64,000 nt of DNA from Orrella dioscoreae (GTDB lineage: Bacteria > Pseudomonadota > Gammaproteobacteria > Burkholderiales > Burkholderiaceae_B). Where the stretch lies: assembly GCF_900089455.2 (NCBI RefSeq), contig NZ_LT907988.1, positions 4,712,001-4,776,000 on the forward strand, given 5' to 3'. The notes beneath the pieces were generated by a model that made no database searches, had not been told where the DNA came from, and saw only the letters and a program-made list of their open reading frames with translations. Below are positions 44,203 to 53,170 of the stretch, one piece after another. A program made the position numbers and the translations under genes. Positions within the stretch are counted from its first letter, which is position 1. Every line of letters begins with the position of its first letter.

Positions 44203-45636
44203 ATGAACGCGCCCAGCCCGGAACCAGAAGCGCCGCAGACGCCTCCCCCCTGTCCCAAGACCGAAAGATCCCGCCGCGAACTCTTCCTCGCCATGGCGGG
44301 CGTGGCCGCCACCGTCGTGCTGGTGGCCTTCGACTCCACCATCGTCAGCACCTCCCTGCCCCGCGTGGCCCAGGCCCTGGACGGCATGGCGCTGTATGCC
44401 TGGGCAGGCACGGGCTACCTGCTCGCCACCGCGGCCTCCATCATGATCTTCGGCCGGCTGGGCGATCTCTTCGGCCGCAAGCCGCTGATGCTGCTGTCGG
44501 TGTCCATCGTGGCCCTGGGGTCGCTGCTGTGCGGGCTGGCCCAGAACATGCCGCAACTCATCGCCTTTCGCACCGTGCAGGGCATCGGGGCGGGCATGAT
44601 GATCGCCACGGCCTTCGCCGCGCCGGCGGATCTCTTTCCCGACGCCCGCGAGCGGGTCAGGTGGATGGCCATGATCTCGGCCACCTTCGCCGTGTCCAGC
44701 GGCATCGGACCGGTGCTGGGCGGCGCCGTCACGCAGGCGCTGGGCTGGCGTGCGGCCTTCTTCATCGCGCCGGTGGCAGCGGCCGTTGCCCTGCTGCTGC
44801 TGGTGCGCCACTTCCCCAACATGAAGCCGCAACACGCCAGCCGCCCCCGCATCGACTGGCTGGGCGCCGCCTTGCTGGTGGTGGGCGTGGCCGCGCCGCT
44901 GGCCGCGCTGGAACTGGCCTTCGCGCCGGGCGACCGGGCGCATCCCTGGTGGGGCCTGGCGCTGGCCGCCACGGGCGTGCTGGCGTGGTGGGTGCTGGTG
45001 CCGCTGGAGCGCCGCGTGGACGCCCCCATCTTTCCGCTGCGCATCCTGGCCAGCCGCGAATCGCAGTTGCTGAACGTCGCCGCGGTGGCCACCGGCGCCA
45101 TCATGTTCATCCTGATCTTCTACGGTCCGCTGCTGCTGCAGCATGAGCTGGGCTACACGCCCAGCCACGCGGGCCTGCTCATGACGCCACTGGTGGTGGG
45201 CATTCCCATCGGCAGCCTCGTCAATGGCCGGCTGTTCCCCAGGCAGGGCGAACCGCAACGCCTGATGGTGTTCGGCTCCGCCTTGCTCGCCATCGGCTCG
45301 GGCCTGATGCTGACGGTGGGCGCGGGCAGCGCCGACCTGTGGATCCTGCTGGTGTTCCTGATCAATGGCGTGGGCCTGGGCTTCATGCTGCCCAACCTGA
45401 CGCTGTTCATGCAGATGCTGGCCGCGCGCGCCGACGTCGGCGCCGCATCGGCCCTGGTGCAGATGACACGCGCGGTGGGCAGCGCCACGGGCACGGCCGC
45501 GGTGGGCATCGCCATCACGCACGCCTCGGTGCTGACGGGCGTGCGCATCGGCCTGGTGCTGTGCCTGGCGCTGGGGTTGCTGTGCGCCTTGGTGACGCAC
45601 AACATCCAGATGAAGAACGCGATGTCCGTACGCTGA
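44203..45636 (+). CDS. MFS drug/solute exporter (DHA2-like)
   Basis: A 477-residue major facilitator with about 14 helices. DHA2 hallmarks include VAFDSTIVSTSLPRVAQAL in helix 1, GRLGDLFGRKPL in the 2-3 loop and IGPVLGGAVTQALGWRAAFF (motif C). Such proteins export toxic compounds by proton antiport. No regulator is adjacent, so substrate is unknown. Transcribed alone after the CoxG-like gene. Confidence 0.9.
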   Translation: MNAPSPEPEAPQTPPPCPKTERSRRELFLAMAGVAATVVLVAFDSTIVSTSLPRVAQALDGMALYAWAGTGYLLATAASIMIFGRLGDLFGRKPLMLLSVSIVALGSLLCGLAQNMPQLIAFRTVQGIGAGMMIATAFAAPADLFPDARERVRWMAMISATFAVSSGIGPVLGGAVTQALGWRAAFFIAPVAAAVALLLLVRHFPNMKPQHASRPRIDWLGAALLVVGVAAPLAALELAFAPGDRAHPWWGLALAATGVLAWWVLVPLERRVDAPIFPLRILASRESQLLNVAAVATGAIMFILIFYGPLLLQHELGYTPSHAGLLMTPLVVGIPIGSLVNGRLFPRQGEPQRLMVFGSALLAIGSGLMLTVGAGSADLWILLVFLINGVGLGFMLPNLTLFMQMLAARADVGAASALVQMTRAVGSATGTAAVGIAITHASVLTGVRIGLVLCLALGLLCALVTHNIQMKNAMSVR

Positions 45637-45747
45637 TTTCCCCGCTGCTCCAGCACAATCCACAGCTCATCGTGAATCTTGCATTCACGGTTCTACCCGT
45701 TAAAATCCGGCCCGATTACTACCCCATCACTAGGCTCGGAGCCACTC

Positions 45748-46914
45748 ATGCAGGACGTTTCCCTATCGGCTGCCAAGGTGCCACAGCATGTCGCACGTTT
45801 CGGGAAGTCTATTGCAGCTTGGTCTGCCGCACTGATCGCCCTTTTTGTCTTCTCTTTTCCCATCCTGCCCTACCTCGAAGCAGGGAGCGACTATCCCGCG
45901 CACATCCACTACGCGAAGTCCATTCATCAACTATCGGACATCACCTCGCCCCATTTTCTCTTTCAACTGCTGTTGATTGGGGGCACATCGCTGACGGGTT
46001 TTTCCTACGAACACATCACCATCGCCGTGCTAGCGCTGTGCTATGCAGCAATGGCGGGCGTCATTGCGCTACGGATACGCGACACACCAGGGAGGCATGG
46101 CATTGTCATGACGGTGACGCTGGCAGTCATGGTTCTCATTGCCTCCCACGTCTTCCTGCAAACGCTACTCAAGACAAATTTTTATCTGGGCTACATCGCT
46201 CCGACGGTCTATCACAATCCTACGCAAATTATTTTGAAGGTCTTTTCGGTCACGATCATGCTTGCATATTTCATGATCGGATTCCGTAGCAAGGGCACTC
46301 TGTTTTGGTATGTACTTTTACCTGCCAGCATCCTTCTCTCCGCCATATCAAAACCTTCATTTCTGATTGCGTTCCTCCCCTGCGCAATGGCAGTTGAACT
46401 GTATCGATATTTTTTGGGACAGCGCGGTGCCGCACTTCGGAACATGGCACTGATTGCTATGCCCGCCACTATTGTGCTGGCTTTCCAATTCACAATGACT
46501 TATGGCAGCGCATCGGAAACAGGAATCGGATTTGCCCCATTCCTCGTATATGGCGGAGCCGCCGAAGTTCTTAGCAAACTGCCTGGATCTCTTCTGTTCC
46601 CCGTTATCACGGCGTACATCATCTGGCGGCAAGGGGTGGCGCCTTCAGAATTGAAGTTCGCTTGGTTTCTTTACGCTTTCGGGATGATCGTCAGCATCTG
46701 CCTGGTAGAAACTGGACATCAGCAACCGGCAGGTAACTTCGCGTGGACGGGGCAAGCCGTAACGTTCATGCTCTACGTAGAAAGCATGATTGCGTTGCTC
46801 GCAGTGCCTACTCGGCGCGCCTGGCCCGCCTGGGCCGCTTTCGCCCTGCATGTGGCATTTGGCGTAATCCTGTACAGCGCAGGATTCGTGTTTGCCCCTC
46901 GCAGTTTTTGGTAA
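45748..46914 (+). CDS. Polytopic membrane protein of unknown function, low GC
   Basis: A 388-residue protein with about ten helices and an acidic/His motif in the first loop (LEAGSDYPAHIHYAKS) like that of GT-C transferases. Base composition is visibly lower in GC than the flanking genes, and codons such as ATT, TTT and CAA are frequent, suggesting recent acquisition. It stands alone between the exporter gene and the convergent thiolase. A start 23 codons earlier is open, but ATG 45748 has CGGAG upstream. Confidence 0.65.
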   Translation: MQDVSLSAAKVPQHVARFGKSIAAWSAALIALFVFSFPILPYLEAGSDYPAHIHYAKSIHQLSDITSPHFLFQLLLIGGTSLTGFSYEHITIAVLALCYAAMAGVIALRIRDTPGRHGIVMTVTLAVMVLIASHVFLQTLLKTNFYLGYIAPTVYHNPTQIILKVFSVTIMLAYFMIGFRSKGTLFWYVLLPASILLSAISKPSFLIAFLPCAMAVELYRYFLGQRGAALRNMALIAMPATIVLAFQFTMTYGSASETGIGFAPFLVYGGAAEVLSKLPGSLLFPVITAYIIWRQGVAPSELKFAWFLYAFGMIVSICLVETGHQQPAGNFAWTGQAVTFMLYVESMIALLAVPTRRAWPAWAAFALHVAFGVILYSAGFVFAPRSFW

Positions 46915-46918
46915 TGCT

Positions 46919-46935
46919 GGCTGCACGATGCAGCC
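46919..46935. terminator. Hairpin after the low-GC membrane gene
   Basis: GGCTGCA (46919-46925) and TGCAGCC (46929-46935) form a perfect seven-base stem with a three-base loop between two convergent genes. The following TCTCT is a poor T tract, so it may stop transcription only weakly. Confidence 0.4.
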
Positions 46936-46987
46936 TCTCTACCGCTCTTCGAGAGCCAGGCTCCGCCTTAAGGCGACAATCTGGCCT

Positions 46988-48187
46988 TCAAACGCGCTGA
47001 AAGATTCCCGCGGCGCCCATGCCGGTGCCCACGCACATGGTGACCATGGCGTAGTCCAGCTTGCGGCGGTGCAGGGCGTGGATGGCGGTGGCCGAACGCA
47101 TGGCGCCGGTGGCGCCCAGCGGATGACCCAGCGCAATGGCCCCGCCCAGCGGATTCACCACGGCCGGATCCAGCCCCAGGTCACGGATGACGGCCAGGGA
47201 TTGCGCGGCAAAGGCCTCGTTCAGTTCGATCCAGCCCATCTTGTCCAGGCCCAGCCCCGCGTGCTTCAAGGCCAGCGGAATGGCTTCCTTCGGCCCGATC
47301 CCCATGATGGCGGGCGGCACGCCGCGCACGGCGAAGCTGACGAAACGCGCCAGGGGCGTGAGCTTGTGGGTCTTCAGCGCGCGCTCGGACACCACCAGCA
47401 AGGCGCCGGCGCCATCCGAGGTCTGCGAGCTGTTGCCGGCAGTGACGCTGCCGCGTGCGGCGAACACCGGACGCAGCTTGGCCAGGGCCTCGAGGCTGGT
47501 GTCGGCACGCGGGCCCTCGTCGGCCTTGAAGGGTTCCTGGCGCACGTGCACCTCGCCGGTCACGGCGTCAGGCTGGCGCCGCGTCAGCGCCAGCGGGAAG
47601 ATCTCGTCATCGAACTCGCCTGCCGCCTGCGCAGCCAGCGCACGCTGGTGCGAGGCCAGGGCGAAGGCATCCTGGTCTTCGCGCGACACCTTCCATTGCT
47701 GGGCCACTTTCTCGGCGGTCAGGCCCATGCCGAACGCGATGCCCAGGTTCTCGTCGCGCGCGAAGATGTCCGGGCTGAACGAGGGGTTCGCGCCCATGGG
47801 CGGGTTCTGGCTCATGGACTCGGTGCCGGCGGCGATCAGCACATCGGCCTCGCCCACGCGGATGCGGTCGGCCGCCATGGCCACGGCGGTCAGGCCCGAG
47901 GCGCAGAAACGGTTGACGGTCACGCCGCCCGTGGTCACGGGCAGGCCGGCCAGCAGCGCGCCGATGCGCGCCACGTTCAGGCCTTGCGAACCTTCCGGCA
48001 TGGCGCAGCCGGCAATCACGTCCTCGACGGCGGCTGGATCCAGGTTGGGCGCGCGCGCCATCAGCGCGCGCAAGGTCATGCCCAGCAGGTCGTCCGGACG
48101 GACATGGCGCAAGGCGCCGCGCGGCGCTCGGCCAATCGGCGAACGAACGGCGGCAACGATGTAGGCGTCCTGTAGCGTGCGGGGCAT
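46988..48187 (-). CDS. fadA: Acetyl-CoA acyltransferase (thiolase) of beta-oxidation
   Basis: A 399-residue thiolase. The nucleophile Cys is in NRFCASGLTAV near residue 90; the His is in GGAIALGHPLGATGA and the second Cys in MCVGTGMGAAG. It cleaves 3-ketoacyl-CoA, the last step of fatty-acid beta-oxidation. It follows the multifunctional enzyme gene by 59 bases and is co-transcribed with it. The start at 48187 gives the usual length. Confidence 0.93.
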   Translation of the reverse strand: MPRTLQDAYIVAAVRSPIGRAPRGALRHVRPDDLLGMTLRALMARAPNLDPAAVEDVIAGCAMPEGSQGLNVARIGALLAGLPVTTGGVTVNRFCASGLTAVAMAADRIRVGEADVLIAAGTESMSQNPPMGANPSFSPDIFARDENLGIAFGMGLTAEKVAQQWKVSREDQDAFALASHQRALAAQAAGEFDDEIFPLALTRRQPDAVTGEVHVRQEPFKADEGPRADTSLEALAKLRPVFAARGSVTAGNSSQTSDGAGALLVVSERALKTHKLTPLARFVSFAVRGVPPAIMGIGPKEAIPLALKHAGLGLDKMGWIELNEAFAAQSLAVIRDLGLDPAVVNPLGGAIALGHPLGATGAMRSATAIHALHRRKLDYAMVTMCVGTGMGAAGIFQRV

Positions 48188-48246
48188 GGCGTCTCCAATC
48201 TTCAGGCCAGGCACGGCGAGCCGCGCGCGTGGCGGTATCCGGGATA

Positions 48247-50703
48247 TCAGTTGCGCAGCGGCTTGCCGGTGGTCATCAGCGACGCGATGCGTGCCTGCGT
48301 GGCCTCGACGGCAGGCAGCGCCAGGAAGGCCTTGCGCTCCAGCGCCAGGATCCAGGCCTCGTCGACCAGCGTGCCCGGGTCGACGTCGCCCCCGCACAGG
48401 ATCTCCGCCACATGACGGCCCAGCAGGAAGTCGTGGTCCGAGATGTAGCCGCCTTCGCGCATGTTCACCAGTTGTGCCGTCAGCGTGGCGATGCCGTCAC
48501 GGCCCGCGACGGGGAACGGCGCGGGCACCGGCGCGCGCCAGCCCGCTTCGGCCAGCATGTGCGCCTGGCGCACGGCCACGTACAGCAATTCGTGTTCGTT
48601 CATGACGATCGGATCGTCGTCGCGCAGATAGCCCAGCGTGACGGCTTCGCGTGCCGAGCCAGCCACCTTGGCGCCGGCAATGGCTTCGGCGAACTTCTGC
48701 AGGAACAGCAGCAGGGGCGCGCCGGGCGCGCACAGCGCCTGCTGCTCGGCCGCGCGCCGTGCGCTGTAGGCCATGCCGCCCGCGCCGGGCACCAGGCCCG
48801 CGCCCACTTCGACCAGGCCAATGTACGTTTCCAGGTGCGCGACGCGGCTGGCGCAATGGATGGCCAGCTCGCAGCCGCCGCCCAGCGCCAGCCCGGCCAG
48901 CGCGGCCACGGTGGGCACGCGCGCATAGCGCAGCCGCTGCGTCAGCTCCTGCAGGCGACGCTCTTCGGGCTCGATGGCATCAGGCCCCCCTTCCTTGTAG
49001 GCCGCCACCATCGACTTCAGGTCGGCGCCCGCCGAGAAAGGATGGCTGTCCTGCCAGATCACCAGCCCGCGGAAATTGGACTCCGCCAGGTCCAGCGCCT
49101 GCAGCAGCGAGCGAGTGACCTCCGGACTGATCGTGTGCATCTTGGTCTTGAACGACACGACCAGGACGTCCGTGGGATGCGGCGCGGGCAGCGTCCACAG
49201 CCGGATGGCGTCGTTCTCGAGCACCACGCGCCCGCCCGCGGCCGACACCATGGTGGAGGAGCGGTTCAGTTCGCCAGCCAGGCGCACCGGCACGATCTGG
49301 CGGGTGTAGACCGGCAGCGTCGAGCGCGGCTCGAAGCGGCCCAGGCGCGGGTTCCACGAGCCCTTGGGTGTGTGCACGCCGCCGGTCTCGGGCACCGGAC
49401 CCTTGGTGACCCATTCGGGCAGCGGCTGCGAGGACAGCGCCTCGCCCGCCTCGATATCGTCGGCAATCCAGCCCGCCACCTGGCGCCAGCCGGCAGCCTG
49501 CCAGATCTCGAAGGGGCCTTGCTCGTGGCCGAAGCCCCAGCGCATGGCCAGGTCCACGTCGCGCGCGCTGTTGGCGATCTGCGCGAGGTGCACGGCGGCA
49601 TAGTGGAAGGTGTCGCGCAACAGCGCCCAGACATAACGGGCCTGCGGCTTGTCGGACTCGCGCAGCGCCTTCAGGCGCGCGCCCGGGTCGCGCTGCGCCA
49701 GGATCTCGGCCACGTCAGGGTCGATCTGGCCGTCGGCCGGCACGTACTTGCCCGCGCCATTGTCCCAGCGCAGGATGGCCTTGCCTTCCTTGCGATAGAA
49801 GCCCGCGCCCGCCTTCTGGCCCAATGCTTCCTTTTCCAGCAGCTTCTTCAGCGCGGCGGGCATGGCGAAGGACGACTTGAAGGGATCGTCGGGCAGGCCC
49901 GTCTGCAGGGTCTCGATGACGTGCGCCAGCGTGTCCAGGCCCACCACGTCGGCCGTGCGGTAGGTGCCGGACTTGGCGCGGCCCAGCCGCTTGCCGGTCA
50001 GCTCGTCCACCACTTCGTAGCTCAGGCCGTGCTTGCGCGCCTCGATGTCGGCGGCCAGGATGCCGAAGACGCCGATGCGGTTGCCCACGAAATTGGGCGT
50101 GTCACGCGCGCGCACCACGCCCTTGCCCAGGGCCGAGACCAGGAAGGTTTCCAACTGGTCGAGCAGGCCGGATTCGGTCTCGGCGGTGGGGATGAGTTCC
50201 ACCAGGTGCATGTAGCGCGGCGGATTGAAGAAATGCACGCCGCAGAAACGCGGCCGCAGGCCGGCAGGCAGCACCTTGGACAGCTCGGTGATGGACAAGC
50301 CGGACGTGTTGGATGCCAGGATGACGTGCGAGCCCAGGGCCGGCACGATCTTTTCATAGAGGTCGCGCTTCCAGTCCAGGCGCTCGGCGATGGCCTCGAT
50401 GACGAGGTCGCAGTCCGCCAGCAGGTCCAGGTGTTCGTCGTAGTTGGCCGGCGTAATGCGCACGGCCAGATCGGGCGCGGCCAACGGCGCGGGCTTGAGC
50501 TTCTGCAGCCGGGCGATGGCCTGCCGGGCAATGCCGCTCTTGTCGCCGTCCTTGGCCGGCAGGTCGTAAAGCAGCACCGGCACGCCCGCGTTCACGCAGT
50601 GCGCGGCGATCTGCGCCCCCATGACACCCGCCCCCAGGACCGCCACCTTACGCACGGAAACCGACATGGCGGGCTGGTCGCTCGACGACGGGTGGGTGGA
50701 CAT
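48247..50703 (-). CDS. FadN-type 3-hydroxyacyl-CoA dehydrogenase/enoyl-CoA hydratase
   Basis: An 818-residue multifunctional enzyme. The NAD-binding dehydrogenase domain is N-terminal (VAVLGAGVMGAQIAAHCVNA), with the C-terminal HAD domains in the middle. The crotonase/hydratase domain is last, about residues 520-740 (FSAGADLKSMVAA, GLALGGGCELAIHCA). This order is the reverse of FadB and FadJ and matches Bacillus FadN. A good ribosome site (AGGAGA) precedes ATG 50703. With the thiolase it covers three of the four beta-oxidation steps; no acyl-CoA dehydrogenase is in the window. Confidence 0.9.
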   Translation of the reverse strand: MSTHPSSSDQPAMSVSVRKVAVLGAGVMGAQIAAHCVNAGVPVLLYDLPAKDGDKSGIARQAIARLQKLKPAPLAAPDLAVRITPANYDEHLDLLADCDLVIEAIAERLDWKRDLYEKIVPALGSHVILASNTSGLSITELSKVLPAGLRPRFCGVHFFNPPRYMHLVELIPTAETESGLLDQLETFLVSALGKGVVRARDTPNFVGNRIGVFGILAADIEARKHGLSYEVVDELTGKRLGRAKSGTYRTADVVGLDTLAHVIETLQTGLPDDPFKSSFAMPAALKKLLEKEALGQKAGAGFYRKEGKAILRWDNGAGKYVPADGQIDPDVAEILAQRDPGARLKALRESDKPQARYVWALLRDTFHYAAVHLAQIANSARDVDLAMRWGFGHEQGPFEIWQAAGWRQVAGWIADDIEAGEALSSQPLPEWVTKGPVPETGGVHTPKGSWNPRLGRFEPRSTLPVYTRQIVPVRLAGELNRSSTMVSAAGGRVVLENDAIRLWTLPAPHPTDVLVVSFKTKMHTISPEVTRSLLQALDLAESNFRGLVIWQDSHPFSAGADLKSMVAAYKEGGPDAIEPEERRLQELTQRLRYARVPTVAALAGLALGGGCELAIHCASRVAHLETYIGLVEVGAGLVPGAGGMAYSARRAAEQQALCAPGAPLLLFLQKFAEAIAGAKVAGSAREAVTLGYLRDDDPIVMNEHELLYVAVRQAHMLAEAGWRAPVPAPFPVAGRDGIATLTAQLVNMREGGYISDHDFLLGRHVAEILCGGDVDPGTLVDEAWILALERKAFLALPAVEATQARIASLMTTGKPLRN

Positions 50704-50827
50704 GCGGGGTCTCCTTCTAGGCGGGCTGGACTGGAATTCGGGCGGCCAGAGGGGTCGCCGGACCGCCAGTGTAGTGCCCCCCAACCAAGGGGCACGCCCA
50801 CAAGCCGTGTCCAGGCATTACCGGACG

Positions 50828-52060
50828 TTAGTACTCCGTCCCCTTGCCGGTCAACGCGACGCCGATACGCAGCATGACGTGCGAAGCGGCGTCCACCAGC
50901 CGGTGCAACCACCCCCGCTTGCCGTAGGCGCGCAATTCAACCAGCCGGCCACCGGAAGCCATGGTTTTCTCGAGCGATTCCAGCAAGTTGCGTGCAAATG
51001 CCGGATCATCGACCAATATATTGGCCTCGCGCGCAAGCAACAGGCTGAAGGGGTCCAGGTTGGACGATCCCACCGTGGCCCAGTCGTCGATGACCGCGAC
51101 CTTGGCGTGCAGGTGGCTGGGCATGTATTCGTATATCTCCATGCCTGCCCTCAATAATTCGTCGTAGAGGGCGCGAGTGGCGTGGTACTGCATGCGGTAC
51201 TCGACCTTGCCCTGCAGCAGCAGCCGCACCCTGACCCCGCGCGCCACCGCCCGGGACAGGGCCTGCCTGAATTCCAGGCCCGGAAAGAAATAGGCATTGG
51301 CGATGACGATGTCATGCTTGGCCGAGGCGATGGCGCGCAGGTAGGCCGCCTCGATGGTCTTGCGATGCCGCACGTTGTCGCGCAGCATCAGCGCCGCGCG
51401 CGTGGCGCCGCAAGGCTCGCCCTGTGGCGTGGCGGGCGGCGTCAGGCGCAGCGTGCGCCACTCGGCCGGATGGCGGCGCAGGCGCGCCAGGTTCATCCGC
51501 ACCCACAGCAGGTCCTGCGCATGGACGGCATGCGCCACCAGGCTGCCGCACACCCGCAAGCTGTAGTCATAGCGCGGCTTGCCGCGCGGCGCGTCGGGCT
51601 GGGGCGGCTCGCCGGTATTGAAGTCGTCGATGATGTTGATGCCGCCAACGAAAGCGATCTTGCCATCAACGGTGGTGATCTTGCGATGCAACCGGCGCAA
51701 GCGGCGCCGGCTGGGCACCAGCCAGGCCAGGTGCCGGGGTTCGGGACGATAGACACGGAACTGCCCGCCCATCGCCGCCACGCGGGCCTCGATGGCGGCT
51801 GCGCTCTGCGCGCAGCCGAAGCCGTCCAGCACCACGCGCACGCGCACGCCACGCTGGGTGGCGCGCGCCAGTGCGGCCAGGACGGTCTCGCCCACCTCGT
51901 CCAGCTCGAACATATAGGTTTCGAGGTGCACGCTTTCCTGGGCGGCATCGATGGCCGCGCACAGCGCGGGGAAGAATGCCACGCCGTTGCACAGAAGCTG
52001 GATGTCGTTATCGTCGGTCCACTTCAGCCGACGGGCAGCCGCCCGCGCGCTGACGGTCAA
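50828..52060 (-). CDS. clsB: ClsB-like cardiolipin synthase
   Basis: A 410-residue phospholipase D family enzyme with two HKD motifs (LHRKITTVDGKIAFVGG and LHAKVAVIDDWATVGSSN). It lacks the N-terminal helices of ClsA, as does E. coli ClsB. ClsB makes cardiolipin, and phosphatidylglycerol from phosphatidylethanolamine and glycerol. It starts in the stop of the upstream endonuclease-fold gene, the same pairing as E. coli ybhP-clsB. Confidence 0.9.
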   Translation of the reverse strand: MTVSARAAARRLKWTDDNDIQLLCNGVAFFPALCAAIDAAQESVHLETYMFELDEVGETVLAALARATQRGVRVRVVLDGFGCAQSAAAIEARVAAMGGQFRVYRPEPRHLAWLVPSRRRLRRLHRKITTVDGKIAFVGGINIIDDFNTGEPPQPDAPRGKPRYDYSLRVCGSLVAHAVHAQDLLWVRMNLARLRRHPAEWRTLRLTPPATPQGEPCGATRAALMLRDNVRHRKTIEAAYLRAIASAKHDIVIANAYFFPGLEFRQALSRAVARGVRVRLLLQGKVEYRMQYHATRALYDELLRAGMEIYEYMPSHLHAKVAVIDDWATVGSSNLDPFSLLLAREANILVDDPAFARNLLESLEKTMASGGRLVELRAYGKRGWLHRLVDAASHVMLRIGVALTGKGTEY

Positions 52061-52920
52061 GGCAGCTCCAGCTCGGCCAGGATCGGAGAATGGTCCGACA
52101 GCGCTGTCCAGGGCGCGCCCTTCAGCACGCGGGCGCTGCGCACGGCAAAGCCGCGCTGGTAGATGCGGTCCAGCCGCAGCCAGGGAAAGGCGGCGGGGAA
52201 GGTGCGCGGGGGCGGCAGCAGGCTGAACCCGCCCTCCATGCCCAGCTGATTGGTGCGCAGGACCGGGCCTTTCTGGCGCAAGCCCTGCCCGCGCAGCACG
52301 CTGCTCAGGTTGCGGACCGAGTCCAGCAGCTTGGGCGCGCCGGGATTGTGCGCGCGCTGGGCGTGCGCAAAGACCTCGTAGACACCCAATCGCTGCACGA
52401 AGAGCGGCGATAGCATGTCTTTCCAGTCATTGAAGTCGCCCGCGATCAGCAGTGGCGCGTCGTCGGGCACCAGACGGTCGATACGCTCGACCAGCGCGTT
52501 GATCTGGCGCACCCGGCTGGCGGCGAACAGACCAAGATGCACGACGAAGCAGTGCACTTCACGGTCGTTGACGTTGATCGTGCCATGCAGCAGGCCACGC
52601 TGTTCCATGCGGTGATCCGAGATGTCCTGGTTCTCGTGGCCAATAATGGGGAAACGCGACAGCAGGGCGTTGCCATGGTCGCTGGCCGCGCGCACGGCAT
52701 TGCGGCCATAGGCCACCTCCATGCGCAGGCCGGCCGCCAGCGACTCGTGCTGGGCATTCAGGACATTCGACACATCGTTGCGCCCCTGCACTTCCTGCAG
52801 GAACACCACGTCCGGGCGCAGGCCGTGCAGCCCCAGCCGCAATTCATACAGCGAATCCCGCCGACCCAGGGCCGACCGGCCCTTGTGGATGTTGTAGCTG
52901 ACGACGCGAATGACCGACAC
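52057..52920 (-). CDS. Endonuclease/exonuclease/phosphatase-family protein (YbhP-like)
   Basis: A 287-residue EEP-fold protein with VVSYNIHKGRSALG, VFLQEVQG, NDREVHCFVVHLGL, LIAGDFNDW and LSDHSPILAEL, the metal and catalytic positions of the family. No nuclease has been proven for this group, and pairing with clsB suggests a phospholipid-related phosphodiesterase. Start GTG at 52920 has GGAGAG upstream; TTG 52923 is an alternative. Overlaps clsB by four bases. Confidence 0.87.
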   Translation of the reverse strand: MSVIRVVSYNIHKGRSALGRRDSLYELRLGLHGLRPDVVFLQEVQGRNDVSNVLNAQHESLAAGLRMEVAYGRNAVRAASDHGNALLSRFPIIGHENQDISDHRMEQRGLLHGTINVNDREVHCFVVHLGLFAASRVRQINALVERIDRLVPDDAPLLIAGDFNDWKDMLSPLFVQRLGVYEVFAHAQRAHNPGAPKLLDSVRNLSSVLRGQGLRQKGPVLRTNQLGMEGGFSLLPPPRTFPAAFPWLRLDRIYQRGFAVRSARVLKGAPWTALSDHSPILAELELP

Positions 52921-53007
52921 CAAGTCTCTCCAACGCTGGACACCCCAAAAGAATAACCCCGCCAGCCTGTCACCCGCGAGTCAGTCCCTCTCACAAGGTG
53001 ACAAGCG

Positions 53008-53043
53008 GAAAAAACAAACCCCAGGAGAAACCTCCTGGGGTTT
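53008..53043 (-). terminator. Rho-independent terminator of aspS
   Basis: CCCCAGGAG (53019-53027) and CTCCTGGGG (53032-53040) form a nine-base stem with AAAC as the loop. On the minus strand the stem is followed by TTTGTTTTTT. It lies beyond repeat copy C, so the repeat is transcribed with aspS. Confidence 0.85.
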
Positions 53044-53080
53044 ATGGGGCAGCAGCACGGCACAGAAGCGGCTTCAATGC

Positions 53081-53170
53081 CCTTGACCCGGGGCATCGCG
53101 GAGCCGGCTCTGCCGGTCCGCAGGTGCCGCCCCCCTGGGGGGGAGGCGCGCAGCGCCTCGGGGGGGGGGA
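53081..53170. repeat. Dispersed intergenic repeat, copy C
   Basis: The longest copy. From the aspS stop outward it has a long C run, GAGGCGCTGCGCGCCTC, a C-run/G-run hairpin, then CCTGCGGACCGGC and GCCGGCTCCGCG arms. Core and outer arms match copy B; the core matches copy A. Confidence 0.7.

Noticed and set aside
48229-50877. An 882-codon plus-strand frame opposite the FadN-type gene
   Set aside because: Antisense shadow of a high-GC gene with strong dehydrogenase and hydratase motifs.
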